Assembly (NCBI GenBank): GCA_019508225.1
Contig: JAEKLZ010000192.1
Span: 1-34,530, forward strand
DNA: 34,530 bases
Direction: 5' to 3'
Source of the DNA: Inquilinus limosus
Lineage (GTDB): Bacteria; Pseudomonadota; Alphaproteobacteria; DSM-16000; Inquilinaceae
A program made the translations under genes and the position numbers. Every line of letters begins with the position of its first letter. The first letter of the stretch is position 1. The notes under the pieces are model-generated. The model was given only the letters and a program-made list of their open reading frames with translations. It was not told the origin of the DNA and searched no databases. Shown here one piece after another: positions 24,113-31,561 of this stretch.

Positions 24113-24425
24113 ACACCGCCTCGTAGAAGCGGATGCCCTGGGCCTTCGGCGCATCCAACGCCGCCGGCACCACGGGGCTGATGAGGACGCCCTCCATCAG
24201 CCCCTTGGACGGGTGCCGGATGTTGTAGACCTGCGCGCCGAGATCCGGCGATGGCGGCGCCGTGAACAGGATCGCGAAGGGGTGACGCCGCAGCAGGCCG
24301 GGCGAGGCGTAGGGCGAGAGGCGGACCGCGACGAGCGTCGCCTCCACCTGCCCGCCCGGCCCCTCGACCATGAAGGTCTGGCCGCGGTGGTCCTTGAAAT
24401 CGTCGAAGCTGAGCTCGGCGAGCAT
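24105..24425 (-). CDS. DUF6916-like small protein paired with a tail-collar gene
   Basis: A 106-residue beta-rich protein starting MLAELSFDDFKDHRGQTFMV. The blocks VEATLVAVRLSP, FAILFTAP and QVYNIRHP and the ending GIRFYEAVFN resemble the small family seen beside tail-collar proteins (I think DUF6916; from memory). It lies 12 bp after the collar gene and probably shares its transcript. No function is known; assembly or capping of the neighbouring protein is a guess. Confidence 0.7.
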   Translation of the reverse strand: MLAELSFDDFKDHRGQTFMVEGPGGQVEATLVAVRLSPYASPGLLRRHPFAILFTAPPSPDLGAQVYNIRHPSKGLMEGVLISPVVPAALDAPKAQGIRFYEAVFN

Positions 24426-24437
24426 CGCGGCGCTCCC

Positions 24438-25028
24438 TCAGCTGCGCGGCGGGAAGATGCCTTCCAGCGCGATGATCCAGTTGATCGCCAGATAGGGCGG
24501 CATGATCGAGAAAGGCTGGTTGCCGCCGGCCGGGCCGGTGTTGCCGGAGACCGGTATGTTGATGGTCACCGTGGGGTTGGCGTTGCTGGGCGCGTAGCTG
24601 TTGACGTCGGTCGTGCCGCCGGTGCCCGAGTCCGGGAAGTTCGACGCGCCGAGGATCGAGGTGGCGGTGGCCGACGACTGGGTGGTGCTGGCCGCGCTGG
24701 TCGCCACGGTGAGCCCGGCATTGAGCCCGGTGACGGGATGGATGTGGGTCGGCAGGTTGTTGATCGTCAGCGTCGTGTTCTCGCTGCCGCTCGTCTGGCC
24801 GAGAGCGTAAGTGCTCAACCCCGGCCCCTGCCCGGCGCCGATCGGAAACCGGCTCGCCAGGTTGGGCAGAGCGAAGGTGGTCTGGCCGTTGCCGCCATAG
24901 GTGGTGCCGAGCAGGCTGAACAGTGCCGTGTTCTGCGCGATCGACAGGATCTGGCCCCAGCAAAAGGCCCAGCCGCGCGGTGCGAAGTTCGGGGCCCAGC
25001 CCATAATGGTGGCGAGGTAGGCTTCCAT
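24438..25028 (-). CDS. Phage tail collar domain protein (microcystin-dependent-protein-like)
   Basis: A 196-residue protein with an N-terminal tail-collar domain (Pfam Collar, residues about 5-60): ILSIAQNTALFSLLGTTYGG is the diagnostic stretch, followed by FALPNLASRFPIGAGQGPG. The rest is a Ser/Thr/Asn/Gly-rich beta region (NNLPTHIHPVTG, TTLTINNLP), ending in a hydrophobic PPYLAINWIIALEGIFPPR. Such proteins form trimers in phage tails, and chromosomal relatives, often in tandem, are called microcystin-dependent proteins. There is no prophage around it. Ala/Ser-poor hydrophobic signals are absent, so secretion would need a non-classical route. Lower codon bias and more AT-rich flanks suggest acquisition. 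Confidence 0.9.
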   Translation of the reverse strand: MEAYLATIMGWAPNFAPRGWAFCWGQILSIAQNTALFSLLGTTYGGNGQTTFALPNLASRFPIGAGQGPGLSTYALGQTSGSENTTLTINNLPTHIHPVTGLNAGLTVATSAASTTQSSATATSILGASNFPDSGTGGTTDVNSYAPSNANPTVTINIPVSGNTGPAGGNQPFSIMPPYLAINWIIALEGIFPPRS

Positions 25029-25074
25029 GCAAAATCCTCCCTGAAAAGTTCAAATGGCAATGTTTGAAACGCCC

Positions 25075-25119
25075 GATGCCGGTTCCGCGCCGTCGACAGG
25101 ACGGCCCGGAACCGGCATC
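25075..25119. terminator. Strong stem-loop between kduD and the collar gene
   Basis: GATGCCGGTTCCG pairs with CGGAACCGGCATC, followed after one C-C mismatch by GCCGTC with GACGGC around a short loop. It lies downstream of the kduD stop in the reading direction of that gene. No clear U-tract follows on the minus strand, so it may be a transcript-stabilising hairpin or a factor-assisted terminator. The AT-rich bases up to 25212 probably hold the collar gene promoter, but no consensus stands out. Confidence 0.5.
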
Positions 25120-25212
25120 AGCGAGAATAGAACAAACGGAAATATAGTTCCAATCTGAATCGACTGAATAACAAATTATGCCTCTAATTCAGCGCAAATG
25201 CAATCGGATATT

Positions 25213-25968
25213 TCAACGCGCCATCCAGCCGCCATCGACCGGCAGCACCGTGCCGGTGACGTAGCCGCTGTGCGGCGAGGCGAAGAACAGCGCCGCCGTC
25301 GCCAGATCCTGCGGCAGGCCCCAGCGGCCGGCCGGGATCCGGTCGAGGATCTGCCGGGTGCGCACCGGGTCGGCGCGCAGCGCCTCGGTGTTGTCGGTCT
25401 CCATGTAGCCGGGGGCGATGGCGTTGACCGTGATCCCCTTCGGCGCCAGCTCGTTCGCCATGCCGCGGGTCAGCCCGGCCAGGCCGTGCTTGCTGGCGGT
25501 GTAGGAGGAGACGCGGATGCCGCCCTGGAAGGACAGCAGCGACGCGACATGGATGATCCGTCCGGCGATGCCCTGCGCCACCATGTGCCGGGCGACCGCC
25601 TGGGTCAGGAAGAAGGCGCTCTTCAGGTTCACCGACATCACCGCGTCCCAGTCGGCCTCGCTGAACTCCAGCAAATCGGCGCGGCGGATGATGCCGGCAT
25701 TGTTGACCAGGATGTCGATCCGGCCGAGCTGGCCGACGATGTCGGCCACAACGGCGTCGAGGCCGGAGGAGTCCTCCAGGTCGCGCACCACCTCGACGAA
25801 GCGGCGCCCGGCGCCGGCCACCGCCGCCGCCGTGTCCGGCATGGCGCGCGAGCCGAGCCCGGCGATGTCGGCCCCGGCCTCCGCCAGGGCCAGGGCGATG
25901 CCCTGGCCGAGGCCGGTGCGGGCGCCGGTGACCAGCGCGGTCTTGCCCGAGAGGTCGAACAGGCTCAC
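25213..25968 (-). CDS. kduD: 2-dehydro-3-deoxy-D-gluconate 5-dehydrogenase (2-deoxy-D-gluconate 3-dehydrogenase)
   Basis: An SDR enzyme of uronate and pectin catabolism; it reduces 2,5-diketo-3-deoxygluconate to 2-keto-3-deoxygluconate. The 251 residues carry TGARTGLG at 14-21, NNAG at 89-92, and the catalytic Ser143, Tyr156 and Lys160. FQGGIRVSSYTASKHG is the characteristic KduD active-site context, and APGYMETDNTEALRAD matches the family well. The start is the GTG at 25968, which overlaps the kduI stop by four bases (GTGA). It follows kduI, the enzyme that makes its substrate. Confidence 0.93.
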   Translation of the reverse strand: MSLFDLSGKTALVTGARTGLGQGIALALAEAGADIAGLGSRAMPDTAAAVAGAGRRFVEVVRDLEDSSGLDAVVADIVGQLGRIDILVNNAGIIRRADLLEFSEADWDAVMSVNLKSAFFLTQAVARHMVAQGIAGRIIHVASLLSFQGGIRVSSYTASKHGLAGLTRGMANELAPKGITVNAIAPGYMETDNTEALRADPVRTRQILDRIPAGRWGLPQDLATAALFFASPHSGYVTGTVLPVDGGWMAR

Positions 25969-26813
25969 AGCAGGTCGCCCATGGCGACGAAGTCCATATC
26001 GGTGAAGGCCTGGTTGTCGCCGGCCATGCTCCAGATGAAGGCGTAGGCCGCGGTGCCGGCGCCGCAATGGATCGACCAGGGCGGCGACAGCACCGCCTGC
26101 TCGTTCCGCACCACCAGGTGGCGCGTCGCCTCCGGCCGGCCCATGAAGTGCATCACCACCGCATCGGCCGGCAGCTCGAAGTAGAAATAGGCCTCCATCC
26201 GGCGGTCATGGGTGTGCGCCGGCATGGTGTTCCAGACGCTGCCGCTGTGCAGCCGGGTCAGCCCCATCAGCAGCTGGCAGGTCGGCAGCACCTCCGGATG
26301 CAGGTACTGCGACAGGGTGCGGCGGTTGCTGGTCTCCGGCGCCCCCAGCTCCTTCACCAGCGCCTGGGCCTTGGTGACCAGCCGCGACGGGTGCGCGGCA
26401 TGGGCCGGCGAGGAGTTGATGTAGAACTTCGCCGGGTTGGCCGGGTCGGCGCTGGCGAAGCTGACAGCGGCGATGCCGCGGCCGAGATACAGCGCGTCCT
26501 GCGGCCCGACCTCATGGACGGTGCCGTCGGCGGTGACGCGGCCGGCCCCGCCGACATTGATCAGCCCGAGCTCGCGCCGCTCCAGGAGCGTGGCGCTGCC
26601 GACCAGCTTGGCCAGCTCCTCGCCGACGACGAGCGGCGTGTCGGTCGGCACCGCGCCCATCACCAGCATCCGGTCGTAATGGGTGTAGGTGGCGGTCAGC
26701 CGGCCCGGGACCATCAGCTGCTCGATCAGGAAATGCCGGCGCAGATCCTCGCCGTCGAGCATCTCGGCCTGCTCGTAATGCACCGCCTGGCGGGTGCTCG
26801 GGGTATCGCTCAT
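25965..26813 (-). CDS. kduI: 5-dehydro-4-deoxy-D-glucuronate isomerase
   Basis: A cupin zinc enzyme that isomerises 5-keto-4-deoxyuronate, from unsaturated galacturonides, to 2,5-diketo-3-deoxygluconate. The 282-residue length is standard. The Zn ligands are His200, His202, Glu207 (MPAHTHDRRMEAYFYF) and His249 (PPWSIHCGAGT), corresponding to E. coli His196, His198, Glu203 and His245. The start MSDTPSTRQAVHYEQAEML is typical. It is translationally coupled to kduD and lies 26 bp after the GntR gene. No pectate lyase or kdgK/eda lies in the window. Confidence 0.96.
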   Translation of the reverse strand: MSDTPSTRQAVHYEQAEMLDGEDLRRHFLIEQLMVPGRLTATYTHYDRMLVMGAVPTDTPLVVGEELAKLVGSATLLERRELGLINVGGAGRVTADGTVHEVGPQDALYLGRGIAAVSFASADPANPAKFYINSSPAHAAHPSRLVTKAQALVKELGAPETSNRRTLSQYLHPEVLPTCQLLMGLTRLHSGSVWNTMPAHTHDRRMEAYFYFELPADAVVMHFMGRPEATRHLVVRNEQAVLSPPWSIHCGAGTAAYAFIWSMAGDNQAFTDMDFVAMGDLL

Positions 26814-26839
26814 GCTGTCCTCGTCTATCGCGGTCGCGT

Positions 26840-27541
26840 CTATCGGTTCCGGCCCGGGTCGGGCTCGTCGAACAGTTCGGGGTGTTCCGCCTCGATCCGC
26901 GGCAGCGCCCGCAGGATCTCGGTGAGGTGAAAGCGCATCGCCCGCTCCGCCGCGTCGGGGTCGCGGGCATCGATCGCCGCCATGATCGTCCGATGCTGGT
27001 CGATCAGCGGCAGCATCGCCTCGGGCCCAGGCAGCGTCAGGGTGCAGATGCGGTCCATATGCGCCTTGAGGTCCTCCACCGCCATCCAGGCCAGGCCGCA
27101 GCCGGCGCCCTCGGCGATGGCGATGTGGAACAGCTCGTCGGCGCGCTGGAAATCGGCATGATTGCCGCGGGAGGCGGCCTTGGCCTGGGCGTCCAGCAGG
27201 TCGTCGATGCGCTCGCGGCTGGACCGGTCGAAGCCCTCGCAGGCGCGCCGCACCACGGCCGCCTCGACCGTCTCGCGGACGAAGCGCGCCTCGCCCATCC
27301 GCCGCACCGACAGCTTGACCACCACCGTGCCGCGCTGCGGCTGCACCTCGACCAGCCGGGTCTTGGCCAGGGCGATCAGGGCCTCGCGCACCGGCTGGCG
27401 CGACACGCCGTAGCGCTGGGCGATGTCCTGCTCCGACAGCCGGGCGCCGGGCGCCAGCTCCAGCGCCACGATGGCGCGGCGCAGCTCGCGCTCAAGCCGG
27501 CGCGCCGCGGAATCGGAGCTCTGGACAGGGTCGATCTTCAC
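26840..27541 (-). CDS. GntR-family regulator with FCD domain (probable uronate-responsive repressor)
   Basis: A 233-residue FadR-subfamily regulator. The winged helix has LSEQDIAQRYGVSRQPVREA and RLVEVQPQRGTVVV; the FCD domain follows with DELFHIAIAEGAG, DQHRTIMAAIDARD and MRFHLTEIL carrying the usual ligand-binding residues. The start is a GTG behind AGGA. It heads the GntR-kduI-kduD unit and is divergent from the hydratase-family gene, so it probably controls all four. The inducer may be a keto-deoxy-sugar acid such as KDG, as for KdgR-type regulators; this is inference. Confidence 0.93.
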   Translation of the reverse strand: MKIDPVQSSDSAARRLERELRRAIVALELAPGARLSEQDIAQRYGVSRQPVREALIALAKTRLVEVQPQRGTVVVKLSVRRMGEARFVRETVEAAVVRRACEGFDRSSRERIDDLLDAQAKAASRGNHADFQRADELFHIAIAEGAGCGLAWMAVEDLKAHMDRICTLTLPGPEAMLPLIDQHRTIMAAIDARDPDAAERAMRFHLTEILRALPRIEAEHPELFDEPDPGRNR

Positions 27542-27566
27542 GCGGAATCCTGAGGCCGTTGCCGCC

Positions 27567-27604
27567 TTGCATAACAGCCCATACTACCATACACAAGAAT
27601 GCAA
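27567..27604. promoter_or_regulatory. Possible operator of the divergent kdu / hydratase promoters
   Basis: In the 82-bp space between the GntR start and the hydratase start, TTGCAT and ATGCAA form an inverted repeat whose centre coincides with CATAC-TAC-CATAC (27580-27592), a direct repeat with eight-base period. This AT-rich core stands out in the GC-rich context. It is a reasonable binding site for the adjacent GntR protein, but the match to any published consensus is not established. Confidence 0.4.
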
Positions 27605-27623
27605 ACGCCTTGGGGAGCCTTCC

Positions 27624-28415
27624 ATGAGTTCGAGCCGCGACCTGGCCATCGCCTTCACCGAAGCGCGCCGCGCCGGCCGCGCCCTGCCGGTTTATCCCGG
27701 CGCGCTGCCGCTGGACCTGCCCACCGCCTATGCGGTGCAGGAGGCGGCGATCGGCCTGTGGACCGACACGCTGGTCGGCTGGAAGGTGGCCGGCATCGCC
27801 GAGACCTGGCGCCCGCGCTACGACGCGCCGCGCCTGGCCGGCCCGGTCTTCGCCCGCAACTTCCGCGACGCGCGCAACGGCCGGGTGGAGACGCCGGTGA
27901 TCCCCGGCGGCTTCGGCGCGGTCGAGGCCGAGTTCGTGCTGAGGATCGGCCGCGACATCCCGGCCGAGGCCCGGCCGCGCACGGTCGAGGAGGTGCTGCC
28001 CCACGTGGCCGCGGTCCATGCCGGGATGGAGATCGCCGGCAGCCCGCTGGCCACGCTGAACGATCTCGGCCCCGGCGCGGTGGCCAGCGATTTCGGCAAC
28101 AATGCCGGCCTGGTGCTCGGCCCCGAAATCGCGGACTGGGACAGCCGGCAGCCGTCCGACTGGACCGTGCGGATGCGGGTCGGTGGTGCGGTGGTCGGCG
28201 AAGGCAGCGCCGCCCGCGTCGCCGGCGGGCCGATCGCCTCCCTCGCCTTCCTGGCCGAGCATCTCGGCCGGCGTGGCCGCGCCCTGCCCGCCGGCAGCTG
28301 GGTGCTGACCGGCATGACCACCGGCGTCCATGTGGTGGCGCCGGGCGCCCGGGCCGAAGCCGAGTTCGACGGCGTCGGCACGGTCGAGGTGCTGATCACC
28401 GCCGTCGGCGGCTGA
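27624..28415 (+). CDS. FAH-fold hydratase/decarboxylase family protein (2-keto-4-pentenoate hydratase-like)
   Basis: A 263-residue enzyme of the fumarylacetoacetase/MhpD fold, which hydrates or cleaves 2-oxo acids with a divalent metal. VGWKVAGIA holds the conserved Lys54; VEAEFVLRIGRDIP gives Glu101 and Glu103, and AGMEIAGSP Glu136 as likely metal ligands; TGMTTGVHVVAPG and EAEFDGVGTVEV near the end are typical. GGGAG precedes the ATG at 27624; the longer open frame back to 27423 overlaps the divergent GntR gene and is not used. In this uronate cluster it may act on a keto-deoxy acid downstream of KduD, replacing the KdgK/KdgA route, but that is inference. Confidence 0.85.
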   Translation: MSSSRDLAIAFTEARRAGRALPVYPGALPLDLPTAYAVQEAAIGLWTDTLVGWKVAGIAETWRPRYDAPRLAGPVFARNFRDARNGRVETPVIPGGFGAVEAEFVLRIGRDIPAEARPRTVEEVLPHVAAVHAGMEIAGSPLATLNDLGPGAVASDFGNNAGLVLGPEIADWDSRQPSDWTVRMRVGGAVVGEGSAARVAGGPIASLAFLAEHLGRRGRALPAGSWVLTGMTTGVHVVAPGARAEAEFDGVGTVEVLITAVGG

Positions 28416-28421
28416 TCCCCG

Positions 28422-29351
28422 TCACGAGGCCGCGCCGGGGATGTCCGGCGCGGGTCGGTGCCGGGCGATGGCCACGCCGGCGTGCTTGGCCTTCTCCTCC
28501 GGCTCGACATGGATGCTGATGAGCGTGTCGGCGCCGATGTCCCGCTTCAGTGTCGCCTCGATCCGGTCGCAGATGTCGTGCGCCTCGGACACGCTCATCG
28601 CCCCCGGCACCACCAGATGGAAGTCGATGAAGGTCAGCCGCCCGGCATGCCGGCTGCGCACGTCATGGGCTTCGAGCGCGCCGCCGCCATTGCCGGCGAT
28701 CGCCTCGCGGATGCGCGCCATGGTCTCCGGCGACACCGCCTCGTCCATCAGCCCGCCGACCGAATCCCGGATCATGGCGTAACCGGACCACAGGATGTTC
28801 AGCGCCACGATCGCCGCCAGGATCGGGTCGAGCACCAGCCATCCGGTCAGGGCCACCAACGCGACGCCGATCAGCACCCCGCCGGAGGTGTAGACATCGG
28901 TCAGCACATGCTTGCCGTCCGCCACCAGCGCCGGGGCGCGATACTGCCGGCCCCAGCGCAGCAGGGCCCAGCCCCAGACGGCGTTGATCGCCGAGGCGGC
29001 GGCGTTGATCGCCAAGCCCAGCGCCGGCGCGTCGATCGGCTGGGGGTTCAGCAAGCCGGCATAGGCCTCGCGCAGGATCGACAGCGCCGCCAGCACCACC
29101 AGCAGCCCCTCGAACACGGCGGAGAAGTACTCGGCCTTGGTATGGCCATAGGGGTGGTTGGCATCCGCCGGCTGGGCCGAGATCCACAGCGCGATGAAGG
29201 CGGCGCCGGCCGCGACCACGTTGATGATGCTCTCGAGCGCGTCCGAGTAGAGCGCGACCGAGCCGGTGACCCACCAGGCGAGGAATTTAAGCCCCAGCAC
29301 CAGGGCCCCGACGAAGACGCTGGCCAGCGCGGCCTTGGCGGCGCGATCCAT
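28422..29351 (-). CDS. Cation diffusion facilitator (CDF) family metal transporter
   Basis: A proton-driven divalent-metal exporter of the inner membrane, 309 residues from the ATG at 29351. Six helices precede a cytoplasmic ZT-dimer domain of about 80 residues (residues about 210-290). VALYSDALESIINVV carries the helix 2 metal-site Asp37, where the second Asp of the YiiP DxxxD pair is Ser41. KHVLTDVYTSGG in helix 5 carries His148 and Asp152. HPYGHTKAEYFSAVFEG is the conserved loop between helices 2 and 3. The ligand set makes Zn or Fe likely, with Mn or Co not excluded. It is convergent with the hydratase gene, 6 bp apart. The longer open frame to 29450 lacks a ribosome site. Confidence 0.9.
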   Translation of the reverse strand: MDRAAKAALASVFVGALVLGLKFLAWWVTGSVALYSDALESIINVVAAGAAFIALWISAQPADANHPYGHTKAEYFSAVFEGLLVVLAALSILREAYAGLLNPQPIDAPALGLAINAAASAINAVWGWALLRWGRQYRAPALVADGKHVLTDVYTSGGVLIGVALVALTGWLVLDPILAAIVALNILWSGYAMIRDSVGGLMDEAVSPETMARIREAIAGNGGGALEAHDVRSRHAGRLTFIDFHLVVPGAMSVSEAHDICDRIEATLKRDIGADTLISIHVEPEEKAKHAGVAIARHRPAPDIPGAAS

Positions 29352-29511
29352 CAGCCGCCCCGTCCCGCTCGAGGGCGGCAGTCCGACGGCTCCATCTCGA
29401 ACCCCGTCATATCTTTCCAAGCCCTGGCTAACAAGTGTGGCACGGCACAATTAACCATTTGATATTAAATGCATTTTTATGGAGACACCAGACTCTCCGT
29501 GGCCACCGGCC

Positions 29512-29555
29512 GACCTGAGGATCCCGGAGAAAAAGCCGTCGGGACGTGACGACAT
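29512..29555 (+). promoter_or_regulatory. Bipartite element upstream of the dioxygenase, copy 1
   Basis: Left arm GACCTGAGGATCCCGGA (29512-29528), 16-base spacer, right arm CGTGACGACAT (29545-29555). The same two arms, at the same spacing and orientation, occur at 31400-31443 upstream of the sugar ABC operon; 16 of 17 and 10 of 11 bases match, while the spacer does not. It begins 108 bases before the dioxygenase start. It lies downstream of an AT-rich stretch (29450-29485) that may be a promoter. It is a candidate site for the AraC protein encoded between. Confidence 0.55.
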
Positions 29556-29619
29556 TCCAGGCCCGGTCGCGCATGATGCCGCTCAAGCGCCGCAGGGCGC
29601 GATGGCCAGGGAGGAGGAG

Positions 29620-30525
29620 ATGGGTTCAGCGATTCTGCCGTCTGCATTGTCGTCGAACGGCTATGATCTCGACTGCAGTCCGGCGCGGCTGGGCTGGCTG
29701 GAACCGAGCGACCCGGCGGAGGATCTCGCGGCCCTGCGCTCGCGCTACGACACCGACGGCTATCTCTGGCTGCGCTCGCTGCTGCCGCGCGCGGCGGTGC
29801 TGGAGTTCCGCCGCCACGTCTTTGCGCAATTCGCCCAATTCGGTCTGCTGGCCGAGGGCTCCGATCCGATGGAGGGCCGCGCCTCGGACCGCCCGGCCGA
29901 TCCCGCGTCGCGCGGCCGGCTGATGGAGATGGTCCGCTCCGCCGCCTTCGAATCCTTCTGCCTGATGCCGGAGCTGTGGCGCTTCATCGACCGGCTGATC
30001 GGCGGCACTTCCACCCTGCACCAGCGCAAGATCCTGCGCTTCACCCGGCCCGGCGACCCGGCCTCGACCGGTGCCCATTACGACCTGATCTATCTGCGCG
30101 CCGGCACCGACCGGCTGGTCACCGCCTGGATCCCGATCGGCGACGTGCCGGTGCGAATGGGCGGCCTGCTGTACCTCGAAGGCTCGCACCGGCTGGGTCG
30201 CGAGATGGAGGCGGAGTTCGGCCGCAAGAACGCGACGCTGTCGCCGGAGGAGCGGATCAGCGCCTACAACCGCAACATGACCGAGACCGGCTGGATCTCG
30301 AAGGACCTGCCGGCGATGGCGGAGCGTTTCGGCACCCGCTGGCTGGCCGCGGACTACGCCGCCGGCGACGTGGTGCTGCACAGCCCCTATACGATCCACG
30401 CCGCGACCCGGAACGACGACCCGGACGGGATCATGCGCCTGTCGGCCGACATCCGCTTCCAGGACGTCCGCGACGAGGCGGATCCGCGCTGGGGCAACCA
30501 CTGGGGCCTCAAGGACGGGCTGTAG
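29620..30525 (+). CDS. Phytanoyl-CoA dioxygenase (PhyH) family Fe(II)/2-oxoglutarate oxygenase
   Basis: A non-haem iron oxygenase that couples 2-oxoglutarate decarboxylation to hydroxylation of an organic substrate. From the ATG at 29620 it is 301 residues. GAHYDLIYL gives the iron ligands His153 and Asp155, and LHSPYTIHAATRND gives the distal His260. IMRLSADIRF carries the Arg (273) that probably binds 2-oxoglutarate. DTDGYLWLRSLLPRAAVLEFR is the family N-terminal block. GGGAGGAGGAG lies directly before the ATG, which is why I reject the in-frame ATG at 29479. It is cytoplasmic. The adjacent AraC and sugar ABC genes and the shared upstream element suggest a substrate in that same pathway, not a fatty acid. 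The actual substrate is unknown. Confidence 0.88.
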   Translation: MGSAILPSALSSNGYDLDCSPARLGWLEPSDPAEDLAALRSRYDTDGYLWLRSLLPRAAVLEFRRHVFAQFAQFGLLAEGSDPMEGRASDRPADPASRGRLMEMVRSAAFESFCLMPELWRFIDRLIGGTSTLHQRKILRFTRPGDPASTGAHYDLIYLRAGTDRLVTAWIPIGDVPVRMGGLLYLEGSHRLGREMEAEFGRKNATLSPEERISAYNRNMTETGWISKDLPAMAERFGTRWLAADYAAGDVVLHSPYTIHAATRNDDPDGIMRLSADIRFQDVRDEADPRWGNHWGLKDGL

Positions 30526-30534
30526 ACCCGCCCC

Positions 30535-31395
30535 TCACCCGCCGCCGCGGTACAGGATGCGATACTGGCGGGGCGGCATGGCGAAGGTCCTGCCGAAGGC
30601 CTCGTAGAAGCGCGACACCGAGCCGAAGCCGGCCTCGAAGGCGATGGTGACGATGTCGGTGTCGGTCGACAGCAGCAGCGCCTGCGCCACGTACAGGCGC
30701 TGACGGGTGAGATAGCCGCCGATGCTCAGGCCCAGCGCCTCGCGGAAGATCGCCATCGCGTAATTCGGGTGCAGGCAGACCGAGGCCGCCACGTCGGACA
30801 CCGAGATCGGCTCGCTGGCATGCGCGGCGATGAAGCCCGCCATGGCCCAGACCTTGGCGTGCCGGCCCTCGGCGGCGGCGGCGCCGTCGCCGGTGTCGCT
30901 CAGCACCTCCCAGCCGCACAGGTCGCTGCGCCGCAGCCGCTGCTCGATCTCCTGCCGCACCAGGGCGGTGACCCGGTCGTCGCCACGGTTCAGCTCGGCG
31001 TGCCAATGCTCGAACTGGGCGGCGTCGAAAGGCAGCGGCGCCCGGTCGCCGATCATGCTGCCGCCCAGCACCGCGCTCTTCAGCCGCGGCCCCAGCGCGG
31101 CGCTGAGGAACATCTCGATCGGCAGGTACAGGCAGACGAAGCTGGCCGGGCTCGACGCCTCGATGGTCTGGTGCGGGATGGCGCCCCAGAAAAACACGAA
31201 GTCGCCGGCGCCGATCGTCACCCGCCGGCCGTTGAACAGATAGGTCGCGGCCCCTTCCAGCATCAGGTTCAGCTCGATCTGGCTGTGCTGGTGCGCCCGC
31301 CGCATCACCAGCACCTCGCGCCTTGTGTCGGCGCTGACGATCCGCTCGGACAGGCCCGGCAGTCTCGGTATGCGTGCAGTCGAGGCTCGGCTCAT
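30535..31395 (-). CDS. AraC-family transcriptional regulator with cupin sensor domain
   Basis: A 286-residue activator-type regulator. Residues about 25-90 form an AraC N-terminal cupin: HQHSQIELNLMLEGAATYLF, GAGDFVFFWGAIPHQTIE. The C-terminal double HTH runs from about 185 to 283, with ISVSDVAASVCLHPNYAMAI (first HTH) and IVTIAFEAGFGSVSRFYEAF (second, AraC signature), ending FAMPPRQYRILYRG. The ATG at 31395 has AAGG six bases upstream; the ATG at 31398 is too close. It is convergent with the PhyH gene (9 bp gap) and divergent from the sugar ABC operon. A sugar ligand that it shares with the importer is likely, and one arm of the shared element lies five bases before its start. Confidence 0.93.
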   Translation of the reverse strand: MSRASTARIPRLPGLSERIVSADTRREVLVMRRAHQHSQIELNLMLEGAATYLFNGRRVTIGAGDFVFFWGAIPHQTIEASSPASFVCLYLPIEMFLSAALGPRLKSAVLGGSMIGDRAPLPFDAAQFEHWHAELNRGDDRVTALVRQEIEQRLRRSDLCGWEVLSDTGDGAAAAEGRHAKVWAMAGFIAAHASEPISVSDVAASVCLHPNYAMAIFREALGLSIGGYLTRQRLYVAQALLLSTDTDIVTIAFEAGFGSVSRFYEAFGRTFAMPPRQYRILYRGGG

Positions 31396-31399
31396 CATT

Positions 31400-31443
31400 G
31401 ACCTTAGGATCCCGGAAGAATTCGTCCCTGATCGGGACGACAT
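31400..31443 (+). promoter_or_regulatory. Bipartite element upstream of the sugar ABC operon, copy 2
   Basis: Left arm GACCTTAGGATCCCGGA (31400-31416), 16-base spacer, right arm CGGGACGACAT (31433-31443), matching the copy at 29512. The right arm overlaps a perfect seven-base inverted repeat TCGTCCC-N5-GGGACGA at 31422-31440. The element abuts the AraC start on the other strand, so a protein bound here could act on both divergent genes. Confidence 0.55.
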
Positions 31444-31561
31444 GCGGAAACCATCGGATTCATACTCCAGGCGCAAGGCGACGATAAGCTCCGCGAAGAC
31501 GGTCCCGCCTGTGGCAGGCTGGGCCCGTCGGCCGGACCAGACACGATATGAGGGAGGATCT

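Noticed and set aside
24105-25028. A prophage, because of the tail-collar domain
   Set aside because: No integrase, capsid, terminase, tail-tube or lysis gene is present; neighbours are metabolic genes.
29479-29619. A longer start for the PhyH protein
   Set aside because: The 47 extra residues lack family homology and the ATG at 29620 has a very strong ribosome site.
31325-31561. A longer start for the sugar-binding protein
   Set aside because: It overlaps the divergent araC gene and would place the signal peptide in the interior.
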